From Papilionanthe hookeriana x Papilionanthe teres (lineage: Eukaryota; Streptophyta; Magnoliopsida; Asparagales; Orchidaceae), in NCBI GenBank assembly GCA_022702705.1, contig CM040427.1:68980783-69044782 (forward strand): 64,000 bases of DNA. Direction: 5' to 3'. The translations under genes were made by a program, and so were the position numbers. Of this stretch, positions 21,090 through 36,330 are shown one piece after another. Position 1 is the stretch's first letter, and the number at the start of each line of letters is the position of its first letter. Under the pieces are notes generated by a model that saw nothing but the letters and a program-made list of their open reading frames with translations, did not search any database and was not told the DNA's origin.

Positions 21090-21900
21090 AACTTGACTTG
21101 GTTAAACTTTGCTTAGGTCTAAACCACACTTAGACCTAACCCGAGTACTTAGATTGGACCCAACCCCATAGAATTCAATCTTGGTCTGACCACCAATTAG
21201 ACTTAACCCAGCTCAAGTCAAACTAAGGTTTGATCTCGGTCTAACTTAACTTAGACCTACTCCAACTTAAACCCTACTAGGTCTAACCAAACTTAGACCC
21301 TACTAGGTCTAACCTAAATTTGACTAATGCAACTAAAACTCTACTAGGTCTAACCTAACTTAGACCTTGTCCAACTTAAACAGTACTAGTTCTGACCTAA
21401 ATTAGTCCTAGTGCAACTTAAATCCTACTAGGTCAAACTTAACTTAGACCTAGTTCAATTTAAACCCTTCTAGATCTAACCTAACTCAGGCCTAGCATGA
21501 CTTGAACCCTTCTAGATCTAACCCAACTTAGTCCTACCAAATCAACTTAAATCACCAGGTCAACCCGACCTAACTCTGGTTAACCCAAGTCAACTTAAAT
21601 CACCGGGTCAAACCAACCTAACTCGGGTTAACCCAAATCAATTAAATCACTTGGTCAACCCGACCTAACTCGGGTTGACCCAAATCAGTTTAACTGACCG
21701 GGTTAACCCAACCTAATTCTGGTTAATCCAAATCAACTTAAATCGCCGGTTCAACCTGACCTAACTTGGGTTAACCCAAATCAACTTAAGTCACTTGGTC
21801 AACTCAATCTAACTCGAGTTAACCCAAATCAACTTAAACCACCGGGTCAACCATATCTAACTCGGGTTAACCCAAATCGACTCAAATATCCAAGATCAAT
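21090..21900 (+). repeat. TAACC/ACTTAGACC array inside macro-repeat copy 2
   Basis: Counterpart of the array at 18940-19800 with the same two sub-types in the same order, differing by scattered substitutions and a missing unit near 21280-21340. Confidence 0.8.
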
Positions 21901-22212
21901 CCGACATTACTCAGGTCAACCTGATCGAGAATTCGACTTCGAACTTAACTTAAATCCAACTAAACTGAGTTAAATTTAAGATCGACTCATGTTTAACTCA
22001 AATTTGACTTGATTCGATTAAGGGAAGAGTCAAACATAATGTAACATTGGCTCCAAGTGTAACTCAAGTTAGATTTGACACAACTCAAGAAGCTTAACTC
22101 GAGTCAACCCAAGTTAACTCGGGTTAACTCAAAATTAACTTAGTCCTATTTGGATCAACTCAGCCCAACCCAGGGTTAGTCCAAATCAATTAGACTTAGG
22201 GTGACCCCAGTT

Positions 22213-22690
22213 AAATTATTATTCTTTTGCCGCAAATCTCCTAGCACAATATATATTTATGTAGATATGTATGTATGTATGTATATATATATATATATAT
22301 CATTTCATCTATTTTTGAATTGAATTAAACAGTAAATATTAATACCAAAAAGGAAATATTCATAGAAGCTACATCACTGGATACCATAAATTCTTATTGT
22401 AAATACCTGACTAATATTTAGCCTCAATAAATCACTAAATAATGCCAATATCTCTTACATCCTCCCATAAACTCCCCATGGCATTTATTACTGTAATATA
22501 TGTCTTTTATTAAATATTATCACTTTAATTAAATTACCTTAATTAAATTCTTTCCTCTGTAAAAAGATCTCTTTACTTGCCATTTATTACAGCAATATAT
22601 GTTTTCTTATTAAACATCATCACATTAATTAAATTACCTTAATTAAATTCTTTTCTTTACCTTATATAATCCTGTTTGTGCTTGCATTAT
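22213..22690 (+). repeat. Macro-repeat copy 3 (partial)
   Basis: Starts with the same junction word and microsatellite (22256-22302), repeats the AT-rich third, and loses similarity just after TTCTGCTGAA near 22690. There copies 1 and 2 continue into other sequence, while here an ORF begins. Confidence 0.8.
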
Positions 22691-22972
22691 TCTGCTGAAT
22701 TGAGAGAATTCAACAATCTTGAAGCCATGGATAGGAATTCAGGTTCAAGCCATGCAAAACAGAAAGCAGTTTATCTTGATGAGGCCTATAATGATCAGCT
22801 TGAAGCTGCGTTTGGAGAAGATTATCCCAGACTCATATCGCTGCTCAGGAAAGCCAGCTTGAAAGAGCTTGTTGCATTGAAGTCTGCATTGATGAATAAT
22901 CATCCTGCTGGAGGCACGGTTGAGTTGCTTCTGCTTGTCAAGGAGGAGTGCTGCAATCGCCTTATTTAAGTG
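22676..22972 (+). CDS. Probable terminal exon or small ORF of unknown protein
   Basis: Open frame of 97 codons (stop TAA at 22967-22969), with a likely internal start at M18 (MDRNSGSSHAKQ). It reads as a compact, charged, helix-rich protein: KAVYLDEAYNDQLEAAF, then YPRLISLLRKASLKELVAL, ending ELLLLVKEECCNRLI. Codon use and amino-acid balance look coding, unlike the chance ORFs nearby, and a 3'UTR-like T/G-rich stretch follows. I do not recognise the family. It may be a last exon whose upstream exons are separated by the macro-repeat array (no convincing partner exon found), or a stand-alone gene. Coding status is inferred from composition only. Confidence 0.45.
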
Positions 22973-27206
<4,234 letters not shown>

Positions 27207-27346
27207 ATTTATTCCGTCTGGAGTCCGGACGCAGAGCTGCGTCAGGACGACGACTGTGATACAACCGAGGTCGGAGATCATAGACGTCGGCGGTATCACA
27301 GCTATTGTCCGGACGCAGCTCGCGTCCGGGCGACGGACGGAATAAT
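27207..27346. mobile_element. Foldback MITE-like element (~140 bp)
   Basis: An imperfect inverted repeat with ~65-bp arms. The left arm (27207-27272) reads TTTATTCCGTC, GTCCGGACGCAGAGCTGCGTC, CTGTGATAC. The reverse complement of the right arm (27282-27346) reads ATTATTCCGTC, GACGCGAGCTGCGTCCGGAC, CTGTGATAC. Each arm contains its own small palindrome (GGACGC-AGCT-GCGTCC). The same arm wording is found at 45426-45560, so this is a family. No coding capacity. Confidence 0.75.
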
Positions 27347-27478
27347 TTTTCCCACGATTGTCACCACTTTGCCCATCACCACTAAAAAACTTAAAAAATT
27401 TTAAATTGAAATGTATCCTTCCCAATTATCATCATAATAATATTTGGCCGACATTCATTTATAAACTTATACACATAC

Positions 27479-27520
<42 letters not shown>

Positions 27521-27725
27521 TAATGACAATCATTAGTATATGATGTGATGACTTAACTCCTATTGAATAAAGTCCTTATCACAGTGATTTTTATATTTAT
27601 TTTTACAGTAATAAAGCTTTTATAAAATCCAATTCTGGGAGCGATTGAACAGAACGAGATAGATTTCATTCTATCCGCTTATTGTTGTCCGAATTCGATC
27701 CAGTTCTCCGTTCTCGTCGGATTCG

Positions 27726-27791
27726 ATGGCGGCGAGCGAGGTAGAATGGGAGGGTTGCTGCTGCGCATCGCTCACATCAGTCGAATTCTAG
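27726..27791 (+). CDS. Candidate uORF (21 aa) in the ATL-type gene 5' leader
   Basis: ATG at 27726, stop TAG at 27789-27791, encoding MAASEVEWEGCCCASLTSVEF. It lies 56 bases upstream of the preferred start of the RING-H2 gene, in a different frame, inside what should be its 5' leader. It could dampen translation of the main ORF; transcript evidence is needed to show that it is in the mRNA. Notable for three consecutive Cys. Confidence 0.35.
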   Translation: MAASEVEWEGCCCASLTSVEF

Positions 27792-27847
27792 GGTTTTAGA
27801 TTGTGGTCTCGTGGATTGAGGTGGAGTGGCGAGGGGGTGCGGAGAAG

Positions 27848-30800
27848 ATGATCTCTGCGGGGCTTAATCTTGTGATGACGGTTATTGGATTTGCGGTGAG
27901 TACGACGTTCATCGTGTTCGTGTGCACGAGGCTTATCTGTGCTAGAATCCAACTGCAGGCGTCGAGGAGGGCATTCCCCGCGGCTTCCGCGTATGATCTA
28001 AGCATCGTGAGTACTGCTCACCATTCCATTTGGAGTTAGTTTCTTTTTTGTTTGGGAAAGGTGTAGGTTTCTGTTGGCCGTAATAATGGAGTGTTCGTAC
28101 GACTTTTGGTTGAGGAATAGTTGTTATTTGTACGGTTTTCTATTTCGGATATGATGACAATTGCTTCTTGGTGACGAGTTGTGCTCTGTGGCGGCATGAT
28201 TGTGTTTTAAGCTCTGATTTGAACTGTGGCGTCATGATTGTGGTTTAAGCTCTGATTTGATTTGGTGTTTAAGATAACATGGTTGAAATTTCTGCTTAAT
28301 TTGAGATTTAGGTTTCTAATTCCAATAGTTAGAGCAGCAAAGTGCGCTCTTTGGTAGTGTAACTTTAGTTTAAGGGTATATTAAACGTGCTGGTTAACAG
28401 TTCTGGTCGATTTGGCTAGCTGCGGTTCTTATTAAGCTTCTAATTCCTATTTTTCAGTCCTTCTGTTTTATCGGATTTTTGAAGATTTTAAAGGTCTTAA
28501 AAGTTCTTACTTTCATGTATGAGCGCTGCGCGTTCTCATAGTTTGATCCTATGTTTGTGAGGTTTCTGCGCAATTGTGTTGTCTCAAGATGGCTTACTTC
28601 TAGTATTTTTCTTTATGCTGATTTTGTTCCTGTTTCCTTCCGAGGGATTCATCTGGTCAGTGTTTTGTAAAAGCATGAACATGTAGTTATCGCTTTGAAC
28701 ATATTAAAGGTTTTTCAGATCATACTAGTCAAGGGGATGTAGCTGCTTACTTTGTCTTTTGATCGTTTTATTTCTGAAATAGATGGAGCGTGGGGTTCAT
28801 GGGCTCGAGCCTGTTGTGGTATCAAGTTTCCCTACAAAGTTTGTTGACCAGTTCGCACATGGACAAGATGCACAGTAAGCTCTGTCTTTTACATTCAATT
28901 ATGCAGTGATTTATCTTAGCGTCGCTTTGGTCATAATAAATTTGACTTTCCATCTTACTAGAATCAAATTTCTAGCACTAAGTTGCAATTTATCAGCAAA
29001 ATAAACTTTTTTTAATAAAAATAATAATAAAAGCACGCTTCTTTTTTATGTCATGTTACATGTTTTATAGTCAGCATTATTTACAGCTTTGTTAGGAATT
29101 TTATTCATAGTACTTTCAGTAAGCAAAACAAAACAGTCATATCAAGCTTGGACTAATGGTCGCAGCTAGGCCAGTTGGCCTTTTTTAACCGGGTTTTAGA
29201 AGATTTTGATGTCTAGAATATGCTTGATACCACTTGATAGTAAAATACTTTTGCAAAGTTAATTTTTTCTGTTCTATTCAATCATTCTAGATATCTTTGG
29301 ACATGGTGCTTTCCATTCTTTCTCTCTCAACTTTTTAATGATTTTGAAGTCATCATAGCACCCCTTGCGTTTAGCTTGTTCTAACAGAATTACATAGCTG
29401 AGCTTCTATGCCTTATGCTTTCAAACCTTCCTTTGATTTAACTTTCCAGGGGTTAAAAAAAAGAGTTTTTTTTTTTTTAATAAAGGAATTAGTCATAAAA
29501 ATTCTAGAATATTAGATATTCGGAGAAGTGCTTGCAAATTTTTTGAATAATGGTATCTATTTTAAAAAAGACATTTATGTTGATTAGTGTTGTCGTGAAA
29601 TTGCTTGTGCGGAACTGTCATTTTTCAGCTTATGTATCTGTTACGTAAGCATTTTTACTGATTTTAGCGTCCATCTTTTTTTATATATATACAAAAGAAG
29701 CATTTTTTCCTTGAGCAAATGAGTTTCAATTCGTAAAATTTGAATCGTTTGTCAGAAATATTTCTTAGAGAGACTTTCTTGCGCTATTGTTCTACCTTTT
29801 GCTGTTTGATCAATGGGCTGCTTTTATCCTAGTGATTAAGTTGTTTTCTATTTCTAGAACTCGATAGTAATGAAGATCGAGTAGCTCACCCATTGAACTT
29901 AGCAGATAGGGCTGTCAGATGAGCTAAACCCATTAATAAAGCCCCAATGAAGGCTTGCTTAGGCAAAGCCCGTAAAAATACAAGTTACTGTCTAATGAAT
30001 ATTAAAGTAGGCTCAGCTTGATTTTTTAGTTGAATCACAATTGACTAAGATTACTTTGTATAGTGTTTTTAGCAATGGAGTGGTGGTTAAATCATTTTTG
30101 AATTTTTTAAGTTTAACACTGCTGTTGCCGTTCCCTGGCCCGGATGTGAAAAGTGGAGGGTTGCGTTAGGTAATCGACAACCAGCGTAAAACTTGTCGAA
30201 AAAAATCATGACATCAATCCTTTTGATCATTGTATAAGTGCTAGGATGTCCTCTGGAAGCGACGTTCTGTATGACCTGAATATAGTGGAAAGTGTGCAAG
30301 GCCGCTACACCGGCGCCCGGGTGTAGTGTCAAATAAGCAAGAGTTCCCAAATTATGAACGGATGCGGGTAAAGAAGTTAGTCTATAATACTAGTATTAGG
30401 ATAGGATCTTGGAATATACGTACTCTCAATGGTAAATTAACGGAATTAGTTGATATTATGATTCATAGAAAGATAAATATCTTATGTGTTCAAGAAACTA
30501 AATGGGTTGGATAAAAATCTAAGGAGATTGATAACTTAGGTTTTAAACTATGGTATTCTGGTAAGAGTCGTACTAGAAATGGTGTAGGTATAATCATAGA
30601 TAAGAGTTTGAAAGATGATGTTAAAATTAATAGAGTTAGAGATAGAATTATAGCACTTAAGATTATTATTGATACTAAGATTTTTAATATTATAAATGCT
30701 TTATCTTTCCTCGAGTTGATTTAGATATAGGCTACTAAAGATAAATTACGGAATGATTTATAAGACTTAATACAACTTGATATCTCTTGAAGAAAAATTT

Positions 30801-33800
30801 TTTATTGGAGGAGATTTAAACGGACATGTCGGTAGAGTGGTAGAAGATTTCAGAAATATTCATGGTGGCTACGACTATGGAGCTATTAATGAGAAGGTAG
30901 AGTCATTTTAGATTTTGCTTTAACATATGATCTGATTATTACTAATACTTTATTCAAGAAAAGAGACGAGTATCTTATTACTTATAAGAATGGATCTAAT
31001 AAAACATAAATTGATTATTTTGTTATGAGAAGAAGAGATTATCGAGATTGTAAGGGCATTCTACGTGTGGAATTAAGTACCCAACATCGATTATCAGTTC
31101 TAGATTTTAAGATAAAGAGTTGTAAAATAAAGAATACTAGGATTCAATATCGTAGAATTAGATGGGAATACTTAAAAGACAAATAAAATTATTTTTATGA
31201 GTAAAATTCAAGATTTAAACATTTGGGATGTCCATGAAGACGCAAACGCTATGTGAGACAAATTAACAAATATTATTAAACTAGTGGCTAAATATGTATT
31301 TGAAGAATCAAAAGAAAAAATTTCTATAAATAAAAATAGTTGGTGGTGGAATAATAATGTGCAAAAAAAGATAAAATATAAGAAGTTATGTTATAAAAAT
31401 TGGTTTAAATGTAAAAGCATAGAAAACTGGAAAAAAATAAAACGGCTCGCAGACAGTCTAAAAGAATAATCTGTGACGCTAAAAATGTTGCTTTTAGTGA
31501 TATTTATAATATGTTAGATACTAAGTAGGGAGAAAAATATATGTATAAACTAGCCAAACAAAGAGAAAATAAAAGTAAAGATTTAACTCAAGTAAAGTGT
31601 ATTAAAGATGAAAATCAAAGTGTGTTTTTCTTAGAAAAAGATATTCAACATTGGTGGGTGAGTTATTTTGATAAATTTTTTAATTAAGATGCTGAAAATA
31701 CGATCGACCTTAGTGATTTTAATATCGTTAATAATAATAAAATTTTTTATTTTTACCGTCGCATTAGTAGAAAAGAAGTTGAGGAGGCTTTAAAGAAAAC
31801 CAAGGGTGGAAAGTCTGTAGGACCTGATGATATCCCAATTGAAGTATGGAAATGTTTAGGTGATTTGGGGCTTTCTTGGCTTACTAAACTTTTTAATATT
31901 ATTTTAAAAACTAAAAGATACCTTATGAGTGGAGTAAGAGTATTTTAGTCCCCATTTTAAGAATAAAGGAGATGCACAAGAGTGTGCAAATTATAGAGGA
32001 ATTAAATTGATGTGTCATACTTTAAAATTATGGGAGAGGATAATTGAACATAGATTAAGACGTATTACCAAGGTTTCTCATAATCAATTTGGATTTATGT
32101 TGAGCAGGTCTACTATGGAAGCTATACATTTATTGAGAGGTTTGATGGAGAAGTATAGAGATAGTAAGGAGGATCTACATTTGATTTTTATTGATTTAGA
32201 AAAAACTTACCATAAGTTTCCTAGAGATGTTCTTTGGAGAGTCCTTGAGAAGAAAGGTGTTGATATGAATTATATTCAAGTCATTAAAGATATGTATACT
32301 AGAGCTTTTACATGTGTTCGAACTGAAGGAGGATTGACCAAATATTTTACTATTTCTGTTGGTTTACATCAGGGATCGGCTTGAAGTCCATATTTTTTTG
32401 CTTTATTTATGGTTGGTCTTACTGGGCATTTACAAGAGGATGTACCTTGGTGTATGCTTTTTGCTGATGATATCCTTCTCATGGATAAGACGAGAGAAAA
32501 AAACCAGGAAAAACTTAAATTATGGAGGTCTACATTGGAGTCTAAAGATCTTTGTTTGAGTAGAACTAAAATTGAATACATTGAATGTAATTTTAGTAAA
32601 AGTAGCTCTAGTGACCGAAGTGTAACTTTGGGTGATCAAATTATTAAAAGGTGTGAACGATTTAGATATCTTGGATCCATTGTTCAAAGCGATGGTGATA
32701 TAGATGGGGATGTTAATAGTAGAATTCAGGTTGGTTGGTTGAAGTGGAGGAATGCGTTCGACCTATTGTGTGATAGAAAAGTACCGCTTAGGCTGAAAGG
32801 AAAATTTTCTAAGTTGGCGGTGAGACCTGCAATGCTCTATGGTGTTGAATGTTGGCTTTTAAAAGAGAAGCATAATGCTAAGTTAAGTGTTGCCGGGATG
32901 AGAATGATTAGGTGGATGAGTGGCTTTACACTTAGAGACGAAATGCGAAATGAATATCCGTAATAGGGTTGGTGTTGCACCAGTGACAGATAAAATTAGA
33001 GAGAGTCACCTTAGATGGTTTGGTCACATTAAACGTCGACCACCTGATGATCCTATTATGAAAGTAGATGTTTTAGATACAACTTATGTTAAGAAAGGCA
33101 GAGGTAGACCGCGGAAAACTTGAGCTTATTGCATAGCAAATGTTCTTAATTTATTAGAATTAAACAAAAATTTGACACTAAATAGGACGCAATGGAGAAA
33201 AAGGATTCATGTAGCCGACCCCATTTAGTGGGATTGAGGCTTTGTTGTTGTTGTTGTTGTTGTTGTTGTATCATCAATTTGATTTGAACTAATTACAAAT
33301 TCATAGCATTTATAGATTTTTATAAATATTATAAGAAAATGATTAGTTGGTCCATTGTGTAGTGTTTTTTTTTTCTTTTTATTATTATTGGTCAAAATTT
33401 AATATGTTTATAAGAGGTATTGGGTATTATCAATACCTCTTCTCAGTGGCAATCAACAAATCCACGACAACTTCTAAATAACTAGCTGATTTATCAATTA
33501 TCAAGTTGAAAATGAATGAGCTAATGTTTGTTAACTAGCTGAAAAGTCTTGTCCATATTTTGGTTCTTTTATTGTGCTAACATGAACAACAATCCCGATT
33601 GATGATCATCGATTTTATCAATAATCTTTTAATTGGTGGATTTGATTTTATGAAAAAAGTTTGATGTGTTTTATTGTTTAACATACTTTTTAAGATTTAC
33701 ATGATTTAAAAATATGTTTTCTTGAATTTAAATTATTTAATGATGTTTAATAGTAAAATATACGGGTAAAATAGCCTATATGTCTGTCTGTGTGTGTTTG

Positions 33801-36330
33801 TGTGTGTGTGTGTGGAGAGAGTGATGGCCCTTTGGCTTGTGAGATGGTAGAAATTTTCTTCATTAAGTTAATCATAATGTTAGATGCATTAGAAGCCAAA
33901 ATAAAAGATATTAAAGAGAAGTGGGAGGAAAATTTTATGAAATTAACGAATGTGAGTTTAAATGAAAATTTATTTTTTGAATAATATGATAACAATGTAA
34001 TTAGTCATATTATAGGTTTCTTCAAAAAAGGAAAAATGGAGTGTGGTTTGCTTTGGGAAGGATGCTTGGCATATAACACCTCAAATCAAATGATATATAT
34101 ATTGAGATTTGGGGAGTCATATGGAATACTTTGGTGGTTTCATTAATAAATCGTTCAAATAAACTTTTTAATACTAAGAGATGCAGGATGTTCAATTGTA
34201 ATTGAAGAAAACTGATGTTCAAGTTTGTGTTTATTATAGAGGAATCAATTTTTTAGATTATTCAATAATTCTATACAAAAGAATGATGAATCATGTGCTT
34301 GAAAAAAAATTATGTCAATTTTGAAGAAGCAATTTCGTTTCATGCTAGATTTTCTATGGAAGTGAAAATACTTTATGAAAAAGTATGTGAACAAAGAAAG
34401 TTTCTTCAAATAATTTTATTGATTTTGATAAGATATATAATCGAATACTATGAGGACTGATTTGGTAAAGGTATGTTAAAATTAATTAAAATATTGACTA
34501 ATGTTAAAATTTAGTTGTTGAGTGATCAAAAAATTTTTATTATACTAGAATTGCTTTAGGGATCAATATTGAGTCTAGATCTTTTTAGATTGATTATGAA
34601 GTTGTATATAGAAGATATTCAAAGTAAGGTGCTTGATGTGTGATTTTGTAGATAAAAATTCTAATTCGTGAGAATAAAGTAGAAAAATAAGAAAGTGTTT
34701 AAAAGATAGAAAATAAGAATTCATCTAGCAAATGATTGAGTATAAGGTAATAAGTATTAATCAATAGAAGGTCAAGTGACAGCCCTATGCAATAATTTTA
34801 ATTATCTTGGATATATGATAAAAAAGGAATGAAGATATAGCTTAGCATATAATTTCTGGAGTTAGTACTTTTATATTTAAAATAGAGAAGTGTCTAAGGA
34901 GTATTATAAAAGGTTATTATAATAACTTAAGTGTATATGCTATAAAATTGTAATTAGACTATTAATGTGTGAATTTGAGTATTGGGCAGTAAAATAATCA
35001 TTGATATCTAAGTTGAACATGAACCAACAATGTTAATAAGTTGTGTAGTAAAATTAAATGACAAATTAAAGAATGATTATAGTAACAAATTTGATATGTA
35101 CTTGAAAATAAACATATGGTTTCTAAGCTCAATGAAGGGTAGAAATTGCATCAATAGATGTGTAGGTAAAACTAGTGTAGGAGGATTGGGAAGAAAAGTG
35201 GCAGATCTAAGATATTATAGATATAAGCAATTCAAAATGATTTGAGAAGAATCTGTGTTAACATTTAAGTAGCACTCTGGCGGAGTGAATGAAAAACAGC
35301 AACAATTCAGAAAATTGACCCCAGATATTTGGGATAAGACGTTAGAATAATGATGATATATGAATTTGTACATTTTATTGTTCGGTACAAGTCATGATTG
35401 GTGCGAATTTTGAAATTTAAATGATATGATTTCATGATTTTCTTATGATTCACCTGGTGATAGGGATCCTGTACATGATTTACCAATCTTATTCCAGCTT
35501 TGATAGTGAAAAAAGTGATCTCGATACAATTAATTTTTTCATTATCTAAATACATTTCTTTGTATATGAATTATTTGTGACATGTTAAAATACTAATAGC
35601 AATTGATGTCCGAATTTACAATGTTGAAACAAATCATTATTTCTATGACATTTATGTGGGAGAGAGAATTTGATACATAGCACACAATTCTAATGTATTT
35701 ACATTTCTCATATCTCAACTTTCATATTTACAGTCATTTTTTAGACTCGAAATATGCCTTTTTATGCATATATATTTAAAGCACCAAAGTGCAATGTATG
35801 TAAATATGAAATTTTAGGTGCGACATATGTAAATACATAAGAATTGTGCGCTACGTAGGTAAATTTCCCTAAATATGATTGGTTTATTCATCCAATTACA
35901 AGAATGGTGAGCAACTATATGGCATTTATCTTATTTGAATTGGCTTTCCATCCACAGATGCGCTATTTGTCTTTCTGATTACCAAGAGAAAGACATCCTT
36001 CGCGTCCTTCCTTATTGTGGACACGCTTTCCATGTTTACTGCATCGACGTGTGGCTTAGGCAACACTGGACGTGTCCGGTCTGCAGAATTTCATTGCGTG
36101 ATTCGCCCGATCGAAGACGAAAAATGCCACCCGGTCAAAATTCATCCTTAAGACCTCGTATCTGCGAAAATTTTGTTTCTGAATCATATCAATATCAGTT
36201 AGGCGTTGATAATTGTTCACCAAGGCTCATTTCAGATCCAGTTCGAGGTAATGAGACTGTTTCTAGCTCACCAGAAATAAACTGCTCTGCACAATTAGTG
36301 AAGCAGATGGAGAGCCCATCAAATTCTTAG
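27848..36330 (+). CDS. Membrane RING-H2 finger (ATL-type) E3 ubiquitin ligase, three exons
   Basis: Exons 27848-28006, 28783-28874 and 35958-36330 join to 624 nt (207 aa plus stop) with GT/AG borders throughout (CATC/GTGAGT; AATAG/ATGG; CACA/GTAAGC; CACAG/ATGC). Residues ~6-27 (NLVMTVIGFAVSTTFIVFVC) form one membrane segment. Exon 2 gives the HGLEPVVVSSFPT linker. Exon 3 opens with the RING-H2: CAIC, then LPYCGHAFHVYCIDVWL and TCPVC, i.e. C-x2-C-x14-C-x-H-x2-H-x2-C-x10-C-x2-C, with the W-L and P-x-C features of ATL proteins. The C-terminal ~80 residues are polar and Ser-rich. Family role: membrane-anchored E3 ligase transferring ubiquitin from E2s. An in-frame ATG at 27803 would add 15 residues; 27848 (MISAG) fits the family better. 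Intron 2 (7083 bp) holds two LINEs. Confidence 0.9.
28007..30094 (+). other. Intron 1, exon 2 and 5' part of intron 2 of the RING-H2 gene
   Basis: Intron 1 is 28007-28782 and the proximal part of intron 2 starts at 28875. The sequence is T-rich and intron-like, with no further gene recognised. A (TA)n stretch lies near 29690. Confidence 0.6.
30390..31185 (+). pseudogene. LINE apurinic-type endonuclease (broken)
   Basis: RIGSWNIRTLNGKLTELVDI and ILCVQETKWVG (30387-30514) are the first EEP-endonuclease blocks, with the catalytic E in QETKW. VGIIIDKSLK and RVRDRIIALKI follow, then GGDLNGHVGRVVEDF (about 30805-30845), the block with the catalytic D-x-N. ITNTLFKKRDEYLITYKNGS and IDYFVMRRRDYRDCK lie at about 30940-31050, and a TQHRLSVLDF block holds the final H. 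Stops and frame shifts interrupt it. It would nick target DNA to prime reverse transcription. Confidence 0.85.
31745..33123 (+). pseudogene. LINE (RTE) reverse transcriptase (broken)
   Basis: Blocks in order: SRKEVEEALKKTKGGKSVGP and DDIPIEVWKCLGD (about 31765-31860), NYRGIKLMCHTLKLWERIIE (about 31990-32050), NQFGFMLSRSTMEAIHLL, then HLIFIDLEKTYHKFPRDVLW, where the usual catalytic D-L-E-K-A-Y block reads with T. FADDILLMDKTRE carries the catalytic FADD (about 32460-32498). The 3' domain has RFRYLGSIVQSDGDIDGDV, RPAMLYGVECW and HLRWFGHIKRRP, and ends GRGRPRKT near 33120. The longest intact stretch is 184 codons. Confidence 0.9.
33270..34199 (+). other. Intron 2 of the RING-H2 gene between the two LINEs
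   Basis: AT-rich, with a short GT microsatellite near 33788-33813 and no recognised gene. The ORFs at 33747-34222 are chance frames. Confidence 0.5.
34200..35360 (+). mobile_element. Older RTE LINE fragment (3' half) in intron 2 of the RING-H2 gene
   Basis: Faint but colinear RT matches: YYRGINFLDYSI (about 34233-34265, compare NYRGIKLM in the younger copy), NHVLEKKL, FIDFDKIYNR (about 34415-34445), then GKTSVGGLGRK (about 35163-35195, compare KKGRGRPRKT). The 3' end reads GACCCCAGATATTTGGGATAA and then a degraded GAT-rich tail near 35345-35358, a different tail from the (GTT)n of the neighbouring copy. This suggests a second RTE subfamily. It is heavily mutated. Confidence 0.65.

Larger units (their letters stand above)
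20091..22212 (+). repeat. Macro-repeat copy 2
   Basis: Second full copy, 2122 bp between the AAATTATTATTC junction words at 20091 and 22213. It begins with a microsatellite, continues through the AT-rich third (including a locally duplicated segment with CTTTACTTGCCATTTAAA near 20390 and 20560), and ends with the same TAACC-type arrays (about 21090-21900). Confidence 0.85.
30095..33269 (+). mobile_element. RTE-clade LINE, nearly full length but decayed, in intron 2 of the RING-H2 gene
   Basis: An endonuclease domain is followed by reverse transcriptase on one strand. The 3' end is not poly(A) but a (GTT)n run (about 33241-33269) after GGGATTGAGGCTTTG, the tail type of plant RTE elements. The 5' untranslated start (GGATGTGAAAAGTGGAGGGTT near 30141) recurs in inverted orientation at 48258, which defines the family's 5' end. 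The insertion lies in sense with the host gene. No clear target-site duplication was found by eye. Many stops and frameshifts make it inactive. Confidence 0.85.

Noticed and set aside
18940..21900. Possible telomere-like repeats because of TAACC/GGTTA words
   Set aside because: The units are ~45 bp and degenerate, without the 7-bp TTTAGGG plant telomere period; not an interstitial telomere.
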